DNA of 6,953 nt, taken from an uncultured bacterium. Lineage in GTDB: Bacteria > Actinomycetota > Coriobacteriia > Coriobacteriales > Coriobacteriaceae. How positions within the stretch are numbered: position 1 is the first letter of the stretch; every line of letters begins with the position of its first letter. Under the pieces are notes generated by a model that saw only the letters and a list, made by a program, of their open reading frames with translations, did not search any database and had not been told where the DNA came from. Shown here in pieces: positions 1-4,755 of this stretch. The stretch covers positions 1 through 6,953 of the forward strand of contig CAJMPE010000107.1 in assembly GCA_905215275.1 (NCBI GenBank). Direction: 5' to 3'. The position numbers and the translations under genes are program-made.

Positions 1-416
1 TAGCGCAGGCGGGTGTCCTCGCTCGTCTCGATGCCGTCCTCGATCTGGAACGGCGGGGTGACGGACGTGTTGAGCACCTCGGCGTGGTCGGTCAGGACCT
101 CGATCTCGCCGGTCGCGAGCTTGGTGTTGGTGGTCTCCTCGCCACGGGCGCGCACGACGCCGTGGATCTTGATGGGCCACTCGGGACGCATGGTCTCGGC
201 GATCTTAAAGGCATCGCCATCGGAGTGCTCGGGGTCGAAGGTGAGCTGCGTGATGCCCTCGCGGTCGCGAAGGTCGCAGAAGATAAGGCCGCCGTGGTCG
301 CGGCGACGGCTCACCCAACCGGTGAGGGTGACCTCTTCGCCCACGTTCTCGAAGCGAAGCTCGCCGCAGGTACGGGTGTGCATGGAATGCTCATCGATGG
401 GACGGGTCTGGCTCAT
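1..416 (-). CDS. aspS: Aspartyl-tRNA synthetase, N-terminal part (cut by window edge)
   Basis: Cytoplasmic class II aminoacyl-tRNA synthetase that charges tRNA-Asp (or, if non-discriminating, also tRNA-Asn). Only the first 138 codons are present; the frame stays open to the window edge. Visible is the N-terminal anticodon-binding OB fold: RTCGELR at residues 15-21, then GWVSRRRDHGG at 33-43 and IFCDLRDREGITQLTF at 45-60, the typical bacterial AspRS signature, and TGEIEV at 102-107. The fragment ends at SEDTRLR, just before the catalytic core normally begins. The ATG at 416 is favoured because a strong Shine-Dalgarno sequence (AAAGGAGG) lies 9 nt upstream. It is divergent from serB. Identity is secure; tRNA discrimination cannot be judged from this part. 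Confidence 0.95.
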   Translation of the reverse strand, partial: MSQTRPIDEHSMHTRTCGELRFENVGEEVTLTGWVSRRRDHGGLIFCDLRDREGITQLTFDPEHSDGDAFKIAETMRPEWPIKIHGVVRARGEETTNTKLATGEIEVLTDHAEVLNTSVTPPFQIEDGIETSEDTRLR

Positions 417-425
417 ACCAGTGAT

Positions 426-433
426 CCTCCTTT
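426..433 (-). promoter_or_regulatory. Ribosome binding site of aspS
   Basis: The minus strand reads AAAGGAGG, a near-perfect Shine-Dalgarno sequence 9 nt before the aspS ATG at 416. It fixes the start codon and is the strongest RBS in the window. Confidence 0.85.
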
Positions 434-437
434 ATGG

Positions 438-479
438 ATCTGTGCCGCCCCGTGTCGTTCCGGGCGGCGTCGTACAGAT
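438..479 (-). other. Hairpin in the aspS leader
   Basis: Two nested arms pair perfectly: ATCTGT (438-443) with ACAGAT (474-479), and GCCGCCC (444-450) with GGGCGGC (462-468). An 11-nt loop and a 5-nt one-sided bulge (469-473) complete it. On the aspS transcript it would sit 4 nt before the Shine-Dalgarno sequence. It has no U-tract, so it is not an intrinsic terminator, and it lacks the T-box UGGN signature. A role in translation initiation or mRNA stability is inference. Confidence 0.4.
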
Positions 480-521
480 TTGCCCAGCCTGCGTAAACCG
501 CGCAGCCGGACATGGCGTTCT

Positions 522-527
522 ATCTTA
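522..527 (-). promoter_or_regulatory. Possible aspS promoter -10 element
   Basis: On the minus strand TAAGAT resembles a sigma-70 type -10 box, roughly 100 nt upstream of the aspS start, which would leave the leader hairpin inside the transcript. No good -35 box lies at the right distance, so this is a weak guess. The 256-bp gap (417-672) between aspS and serB must carry promoters for both genes. Confidence 0.2.
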
Positions 528-628
528 TCGCACCCGCGTCGATGTACCACGAAAAAGTAGCTCTTGCCCAAAGACTTGACGGAGACGAAACAATTGACGC
601 ACCGCGGCACCCGCCCGCGCTATTCACG

Positions 629-637
629 TGCGACAAT
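629..637 (+). promoter_or_regulatory. Possible extended -10 promoter of serB
   Basis: TGC followed by GACAAT looks like an extended -10 element and would give a leader of about 28 nt before the serB start at 673. No -35 box is recognisable at normal spacing. A TTGACG at 594-599 lies too far upstream to pair with it and is 21 nt from a TATTCA at 621-626. Tentative. Confidence 0.25.
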
Positions 638-672
638 ATGCCCCAATAAAACAGCACTTGGAAAGGCCCGTC

Positions 673-1308
673 ATGACTGCACGCCTCATTGTTATGGATA
701 TCGACTCCACGCTCATCAACCAGGAGGTCATCGACCTGTTGGGCGAGGAGGCCGGCGTGGGCGAGCAAGTTGCGCAAATCACCGAGCGCGCTATGCGCGG
801 CGAGCTGGACTTTAAGCAGGCGCTCGAGGAGCGCGTGGGGCTGCTTGCCGGCTTGGACGAAAGTGTGTTCGAGCGCACCTTTGAGCGCGTGACGTTTACC
901 CCCGGCGCGCTGGAGCTTGTGCGCTCGGCGCACAGCAAAGGCTGGAAGGTCGGCGTGGTAAGCGGCGGCTTTCACGAGGTCGCTGACAAGATCGTGGCCG
1001 CCGCGGGCATCGATTTTTGCCTGGCCAACCGTCTGGAAGTCGTGGACGGCAAGCTCACCGGCAAGCTGGCGGCAGACATTGTGACCAAGGAGTCCAAGCT
1101 CATCCAGCTGCTGGATTGGGCGGTTGAGTGCGGTGTCGACATGGCCCACACCGTCGCGATCGGTGACGGCGCCAACGACATCCCCATGATTCAGGCCGCG
1201 GGCACGGGCATCGCGTTTTGCGCCAAGCCCAAGACGCGCGAAGCCGCCCCGTTTGCCATCGATGAGCGCAACCTGATGCTCGCCATGGACATCATCCTGC
1301 GCGACTAG
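673..1308 (+). CDS. serB: Phosphoserine phosphatase (HAD family)
   Basis: Predicted to hydrolyse O-phospho-L-serine to serine, the last step of the phosphorylated serine pathway, in the cytoplasm. The 211-residue protein carries every HAD motif: DIDST at 9-13 (nucleophile Asp9, general acid Asp11), Glu18 in the cap for substrate binding, VVSGG with Ser97, Lys142, and GDGANDIPMI with Asp165 and Asp169 for magnesium. Their spacing equals that of the structurally characterised Methanocaldococcus jannaschii SerB with a constant offset of two residues. There is no N-terminal ACT domain, so this is the short form. ATG 673 is chosen over an in-frame ATG at 628 because GGAAAGG (660-666) precedes it and the protein then begins right at the motif I strand. 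It appears monocistronic. Phosphatase activity on related substrates (e.g. phosphohomoserine) cannot be excluded. Confidence 0.9.
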   Translation: MTARLIVMDIDSTLINQEVIDLLGEEAGVGEQVAQITERAMRGELDFKQALEERVGLLAGLDESVFERTFERVTFTPGALELVRSAHSKGWKVGVVSGGFHEVADKIVAAAGIDFCLANRLEVVDGKLTGKLAADIVTKESKLIQLLDWAVECGVDMAHTVAIGDGANDIPMIQAAGTGIAFCAKPKTREAAPFAIDERNLMLAMDIILRD

Positions 1309-1344
1309 TCGATCTTTCTAACAAGAGAATCAGTCTGTCCTATA

Positions 1345-1378
1345 GTTTCCGAACAATTTTGTCTTAGTGTTCGGAAAC
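1345..1378. promoter_or_regulatory. 11-bp perfect inverted repeat, candidate operator of the larBC-tetR unit
   Basis: GTTTCCGAACA (1345-1355) and TGTTCGGAAAC (1368-1378) are perfect inverted copies separated by 12 AT-rich nt, centred about 60 nt before larB. No T-tract follows the right arm, so it is a poor terminator for serB. The right arm overlaps the expected -35 position of the larB promoter, as expected for an operator. Candidate ligands are the TetR-family protein encoded at 3130-3669 or a LarR-like Crp/Fnr regulator encoded elsewhere. I saw no second copy of the half-site in the window. Function is inferred. Confidence 0.6.
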
Positions 1379-1399
1379 ATACCCTTTGAGTGCTAGACT
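1370..1399 (+). promoter_or_regulatory. Candidate larB promoter
   Basis: TTCGGA (1370-1375) could serve as a poor -35 box, 18 nt before TAGACT (1394-1399), which is preceded by TGC and so forms an extended -10 element. Transcription would start near 1406, giving a leader of about 17 nt before larB. The weak -35 box lies inside the right arm of the inverted repeat, so binding there should affect polymerase access directly. Confidence 0.4.
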
Positions 1400-1422
1400 T
1401 TGCGCCGTCGAAGGGAACATAT

Positions 1423-2205
1423 ATGGATAAGCGAGATCTTGAGCAATTGCTGAGCGATGTTGCCGACGGAGTAGTCACCCCGGCAGTCGCCCTCACGCGC
1501 CTCCAGACGGCGCCAACCGCCGATCTGGGTTTTGCGCAGCTCGATCTTTCGCGCGGGGTGCGCCAGGGAGCCGGCGAGGTTGTCTACGGCGCCGGTAAAA
1601 CCGCCGAGCAGATTGCCGCCATTATCAAAGCATTACTCAATGCCGGCCAGGTGCGCATCCTGGTCACGCGCCTGGACGCCGAAAAGGCAGCCCGCGCCTC
1701 GAAGCTCCTCGGCAACGGCATCGACCTGGGATATGTCCCAGACGCACAGCTCGCCCTCGTGGGCGGCAAGCCCTCCCCTACCGGCAACGGACGCATCGTT
1801 GTCGCCTGCGCCGGTACGAGCGACCTGCCCGTCGCCGAGGAAGCCGCGTTGACGGCCGAATTCTATGGCAACGAGGTCGACCGCCTCTACGACGTAGGTG
1901 TCGCAGGCCTGCACCGCCTGCTCGCGCATGCCGAGGAACTTGCCCAGGCGCAGGTGGTCATCGCCATCGCCGGCATGGAGGGCGCCCTGGCGAGCGTTAT
2001 CGGCGGTCTGGTGAGCTGTCCGGTCATCGCCGTTCCCACCAGCGTGGGCTACGGCGCAAATTTTGGAGGCGTAGCCGCGCTGCTCGCCATGCTCAACTCC
2101 TGCGCCAGCGGCGTATCGGTCGTCAATATCGATAACGGCTTTGGTGCCGCCTACCAGGCAAGTCTTATCAATCATCTGAGCGCCGGCACATCCTGCGCCC
2201 GTTAA
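1423..2205 (+). CDS. larB: LarB, pyridinium carboxylase/hydrolase of nickel-pincer cofactor synthesis
   Basis: LarB carboxylates C5 of the pyridinium ring of nicotinic acid adenine dinucleotide and cleaves its phosphoanhydride, releasing AMP. This is the first step towards the NPN cofactor of lactate racemase. The 260-residue protein has the family's N-terminal signature DLSRGVRQGAGEVVYGAGKT (41-60) and a PurE-like C-terminal domain with GTSD (131-134), AGMEGALASVIGGLVSCPV (183-201) and PTSVGYGA (205-212). NSCASG (225-230) holds Cys227, the counterpart of the cysteine (Cys221 in Lactiplantibacillus plantarum LarB) that forms the covalent substrate adduct, followed by VNIDNGFGAA. ATG 1423 follows GAAGGGA with 6-nt spacing; an upstream in-frame ATG at 1390 would fall in the promoter. 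It is the first gene of larB-larC-tetR, and larC starts 10 nt after its stop. Confidence 0.93.
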   Translation: MDKRDLEQLLSDVADGVVTPAVALTRLQTAPTADLGFAQLDLSRGVRQGAGEVVYGAGKTAEQIAAIIKALLNAGQVRILVTRLDAEKAARASKLLGNGIDLGYVPDAQLALVGGKPSPTGNGRIVVACAGTSDLPVAEEAALTAEFYGNEVDRLYDVGVAGLHRLLAHAEELAQAQVVIAIAGMEGALASVIGGLVSCPVIAVPTSVGYGANFGGVAALLAMLNSCASGVSVVNIDNGFGAAYQASLINHLSAGTSCAR

Positions 2206-2215
2206 GGAGCATTCC

Positions 2216-3127
2216 ATGTCCAACCATCAGCACACGCTTATCATCGACGGCACTTCGGGCATCAGCGGCGATATGACCGTCGCGGCCCTGCTCGACCTGG
2301 GCGCCAGCGAGGAGCACCTGCGCGAACAGCTCGCCACGCTGCCGGTCGACGGCTTTTCGATCGCTGTAACGCGCGTAAACAAGCATGGCATCGACGCCTG
2401 CGACTTTGACGTTCAGTTGACAGAGGGGCTCGAGAACCACGACCACGACATGGCCTGGCTCTACGGCAACGAAGCAGCTGCCGAGCACGCACATGAGCAC
2501 GAACACCATCATCATGACCATGACGAGCACGAACACGAGCACACGCATGAGCATGAGGCCCACGGCCATGGCCACGAGGGCCATCATCACGCCCACCACC
2601 ATCACCACCGCTCTTTGGCGGACGTCACCGCCATCATCGACGGTTCACAGCTAAGCGATGGCGCCAAGCGTCGCGCCCTCGCCATTTTTTCCGCACTCGC
2701 CGCTGCCGAGGCAAAGGCTCACGGCAAAACGCCCGACACCGTCATGTTCCACGAGGTGGGCGCCGTCGACTCCATCGTCGACGTCTGCTCTGTCGCCATC
2801 TGCCTCGACGACCTGGGTATTGAGGACATCGTAGTCGAGTCGCTCTCCGAGGGCCACGGCACCATCCGCTGCGCCCACGGCCTCATGCCCATTCCCGTCC
2901 CCGCTGTCGTCAACCTGTGTCAGGCGGGCAATATCGCCCTCACGCCTGCACCGGTCGCCGGCGAGCTCGTGACGCCCACGGGCGCCGCCATCGTCGCCGC
3001 GCTGCGCACGTCCGAGCACCTGCCGGCCCGCTATCGCATCGAGGCCGTCGGCTACGGCGCCGGTAAGCGCCCCTACGAGGGTTGCTCCGGTACGCTCCGC
3101 TGCCTGCTCGTTGACGCGGACGCATAA
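2216..3127 (+). CDS. larC: LarC1-type nickel insertion protein without the C-terminal LarC2 domain
   Basis: LarC is the CTP-dependent nickel insertase (cyclometallase) that completes the NPN cofactor. This 303-residue protein has the family opening DGTSGISGDM (11-20), then HEVGAVDSIVDV (179-190), PIPVPAVV (225-232), TPTGAA (253-258) and GYGAGKRP (279-286). Residues 91-131 form a histidine-rich segment with 24 His in 41 positions, a likely nickel-binding or storage loop. Family members are usually around 400 residues: a C-terminal LarC2 domain that binds CTP follows the GYGAG region, either fused or, in L. plantarum, joined by programmed frameshifting. Here translation stops 17 residues after the GYGAGKRP motif and the next gene begins 2 nt later; I see no LarC2-like sequence in any downstream frame. 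ATG 2216 has AAGGAG 6 nt upstream. Whether it works alone or with a separately encoded LarC2 is unknown. Confidence 0.9.
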   Translation: MSNHQHTLIIDGTSGISGDMTVAALLDLGASEEHLREQLATLPVDGFSIAVTRVNKHGIDACDFDVQLTEGLENHDHDMAWLYGNEAAAEHAHEHEHHHHDHDEHEHEHTHEHEAHGHGHEGHHHAHHHHHRSLADVTAIIDGSQLSDGAKRRALAIFSALAAAEAKAHGKTPDTVMFHEVGAVDSIVDVCSVAICLDDLGIEDIVVESLSEGHGTIRCAHGLMPIPVPAVVNLCQAGNIALTPAPVAGELVTPTGAAIVAALRTSEHLPARYRIEAVGYGAGKRPYEGCSGTLRCLLVDADA

Positions 3128-3129
3128 CC

Positions 3130-3669
3130 ATGGATGCCCGCAAGGCAAAAAGCCGTGCCGCCATCGTTGCGGCGTTTTCCGAGCTCCTTCGCGAGGAGGA
3201 CTACGGCAAGATCACCGTCGGCGACATCATTGCTCGCGCCCATGTGGGTCGGGCCACGTTCTACGGCCTCTTCAAGAGCAAAGATGACCTGCTCGCTGAG
3301 CTCGTGCGCGACATCTGCACCCATGCCCTCGACGATGACGGTACGCCCCTCGATGACCCACTCGTACAGGTCGAGCATATCCTCAACAACCTCTGGGAGC
3401 GCCGCCAGGGCGTTCGAGCCCTCGTAGCCGGCGCCGGCTCACGCGTCTTCGCCGACTGCCTCCGCAAGACCATCATGTCGCGCGCAGCCGAAACCGTCCC
3501 TACCGACCCAAACGGCCCCGCCGCCACCATGGACCGAAGCTTCCTACTACACCACATAGCCTCAAGCTTCGTAGGAATGGTCCAATGGTGGGCCTGGCAC
3601 AACTTCCAAGCCCCAAAAGAGGACGTAGCCAAAGACTACCTCTCAGCCATAAAACCCCTCTTCACCTAA
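3130..3669 (+). CDS. TetR/AcrR-family transcriptional regulator
   Basis: A 179-residue DNA-binding regulator, probably dimeric and cytoplasmic. Residues 6-55 form the TetR N-terminal helix-turn-helix domain: ITVGDIIARAHVGRATFYGL (28-47), then FKSKDDLLAELV, which matches the family's usual FxxKxxLL region. The ligand domain (about 65-179) contains QGVRALVAGAGSRVF and the aromatic stretch MVQWWAWHNF (150-159), resembling TetR C-terminal domains found in many Firmicutes and Actinobacteria regulators; the ligand cannot be predicted. ATG 3130 lies 2 nt after the larC stop with no clear Shine-Dalgarno sequence, so translation is probably coupled to larC. Operon position suggests it controls the lar genes, perhaps through the inverted repeat before larB, but this is inference. 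From about residue 136 codon use changes to CTA, ATA, GTA, TCA, CCA and AAA, unlike the first part of the gene. Confidence 0.9.
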   Translation: MDARKAKSRAAIVAAFSELLREEDYGKITVGDIIARAHVGRATFYGLFKSKDDLLAELVRDICTHALDDDGTPLDDPLVQVEHILNNLWERRQGVRALVAGAGSRVFADCLRKTIMSRAAETVPTDPNGPAATMDRSFLLHHIASSFVGMVQWWAWHNFQAPKEDVAKDYLSAIKPLFT

Positions 3670-3780
3670 GCAAGAAGCTCATCCCAAAGCATCGCCCCAA
3701 CCCAGGCCGCCACGCATCCCAAAGTGTCACTTACGCTTCAACGCCCCCAACAGCAACAAGCCCCTCCCATCCAAATTCAG
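3601..3780 (+). terminator. Cytosine-rich, guanine-poor stretch; possible Rho-dependent termination zone
   Basis: These 180 bases at the end of tetR and just after it contain 73 C and only 24 G on the plus strand, with few chances for RNA structure. Such a C-over-G bubble is the usual look of a Rho loading region. It contains two direct copies of CATCCCAAAG (3680-3689 and 3715-3724). No gene is visible in 3670-3825. Assignment rests on composition alone. Confidence 0.3.
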
Positions 3781-3825
3781 ATATATATGTTGGGTTGCTT
3801 GTTCGAACACAGCCAAGAATGCCCA

Positions 3826-3950
3826 GGGCTCGGTAGGGGTTAACTTTCCAACGCACTCCGCAGGACGCAAAAAGGCTCGCCGCACATAGTGCGCAGCGAG
3901 CCTTTTTGCATGTCCGAGGACGCGTTGGAAAGTTAACCCCTACCGAGCCC
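3826..3950. repeat. 125-bp nested palindromic repeat element between the convergent lar units
   Basis: The outer arms 3826-3854 and 3922-3950 are perfect 29-bp inverted copies (each begins or ends with the GGGCTCGG/CCGAGCCC pair and contains GTTAAC). Inside lies a second, 14-bp perfect palindrome (3867-3880 with 3896-3909), and inside that CGCAC/GTGCG (3881-3885, 3889-3893) around a 3-nt loop. The left half, from GTAGGGG through TCCGCAGGACGCA to CTCGCCGCAC, recurs in the array at 6629-6953, so this is a member of a dispersed repeat family. The spot between converging genes and the built-in terminator suggest a transcription-insulating role; a non-autonomous mobile origin is possible. Confidence 0.85.
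3867..3909. terminator. Bidirectional intrinsic terminator between tetR and larD
   Basis: GCAAAAAGGCTCGC pairs perfectly with GCGAGCCTTTTTGC, extended inward by CGCAC/GTGCG around the loop ATA. The GC-rich stem is preceded by A5 and followed by T5, so both strands give a stem with a U-tract. It lies about 200 nt after the tetR stop and 66 nt after the larD stop, as expected for a terminator shared by convergent units. Confidence 0.88.
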
Positions 3951-3974
3951 GGACCTTATAGAGCCGTCCTTTGA

Positions 3975-4706
3975 CTAGAACATGCCCAAGAAACCATGCA
4001 CAAACAGCGCGGCCAGAGCGGCACCGACAAACGGGGCGATGCCAGGAACGAGCAGGCCGTACTTCCAGTTGTTGTCAGCCTTGTTCTTGATCGGCAGCAC
4101 CTGATAGGCCATGCGAGGACCAAGGTCACGAGCCTGGTTCATGGCGAAGCCGGTGATGCCGCCCATGCCCATGCCAACGGCCCAAACGATCAGGCCGACG
4201 CAGATGGCGAGCATCAGAACGTTCTCGCCGGCGCGGCTAGCGGCAGCGAGGATGGCGCTGATGAACACAAAGGTGCAGATAGCCTCGCAGAAGAAGTTAC
4301 GGGCGTAGTTCGTACCCTCGGTGGTGGGGTTGGTCGAGAAGATGTTGCGCTGGGCAATGGGGTCGACGACGCCATCGGAAGCCTTGAACTCATCGGCATA
4401 CATCAACCACGCGATCACGGCGCCCGCAAAGCCGCCGAGCATATCGGCAATCATGAAGGGAATGCAGCTGCTCCACGGCACCAGGCCTACGATGCACTGG
4501 GCAAGCACCATGGCGGGGTTCATGCACACGGCGCCGCCAAAGATAAACAGAGCGACCGAGATGCCAAAAGACCAGGTGGTGATGGCAAACATGTGGCCGG
4601 AGCCCTGATACTTGGTGCCCTTAAGCACGGTATCGCAGTGTACGCCCACGCCAAAGATGATCATGAGGGCCGTTGCGCCGAATTCGCAGAGGAGTTTGGT
4701 AAGCAT
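3975..4706 (-). CDS. larD: LarD/GlpF-type aquaglyceroporin, probable lactic acid channel
   Basis: A 243-residue inner-membrane channel of the MIP (aquaporin) family. Hydrophobic segments fit six helices plus two re-entrant half-helices. The first pore motif is intact (NPA, 63-65). The second reads NQA (190-192) in GFAMNQARDLGPR, replacing the usual proline by glutamine (codon at 4134-4136). Selectivity-filter residues typical of glycerol facilitators can be placed: Trp45, Phe187 and Arg193, matching Trp48, Phe200 and Arg206 of E. coli GlpF, so small uncharged solutes larger than water should pass. In L. plantarum a homologue in the lar operon (LarD/GlpF1) conducts undissociated lactic acid. 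Here the gene lies 49 nt downstream of larA on the same strand, which supports the same role; glycerol is the alternative. ATG 4706 is preceded by AAGG 5 nt upstream. Confidence 0.85.
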   Translation of the reverse strand: MLTKLLCEFGATALMIIFGVGVHCDTVLKGTKYQGSGHMFAITTWSFGISVALFIFGGAVCMNPAMVLAQCIVGLVPWSSCIPFMIADMLGGFAGAVIAWLMYADEFKASDGVVDPIAQRNIFSTNPTTEGTNYARNFFCEAICTFVFISAILAAASRAGENVLMLAICVGLIVWAVGMGMGGITGFAMNQARDLGPRMAYQVLPIKNKADNNWKYGLLVPGIAPFVGAALAALFVHGFLGMF

Positions 4707-4732
4707 AAAACCTTATCTTTCTTGTCGGTTAT

Positions 4733-4745
4733 AAACGATTCGTTT
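4733..4745. other. Short palindrome in the larA-larD gap
   Basis: AAACGA and TCGTTT flank one central base, a perfect 6-bp inverted repeat in the 49-nt gap between the larA stop and larD start. It is too small and lacks the GC stem and U-tract for a terminator. It could slightly affect message processing between the two genes, or be chance. Confidence 0.25.
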
Positions 4746-4755
4746 GGGCCGTGCA

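Noticed and set aside
438..479. T-box riboswitch in front of aspS
   Set aside because: The minus strand has GGGGCGGCACAG rather than the conserved AGGGUGGNACCGCG core; the UGGN that pairs with the tRNA end is missing.
1345..1378. Intrinsic terminator of serB
   Set aside because: The stem is not GC-rich and the downstream arm is followed by CATACCC rather than a run of T; an operator fits better.
3130..3427. Possible frameshift continuation of LarC into a LarC2 domain overlapping tetR
   Set aside because: The alternative frames after the larC stop show no LarC2-like sequence and no slippery site is visible, while the tetR frame has a clear helix-turn-helix.
3801..3808. GTTCGAAC palindrome, suggestive of a tRNA T-loop
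   Set aside because: No acceptor, D or anticodon stems can be built around it; only an 8-bp palindrome.
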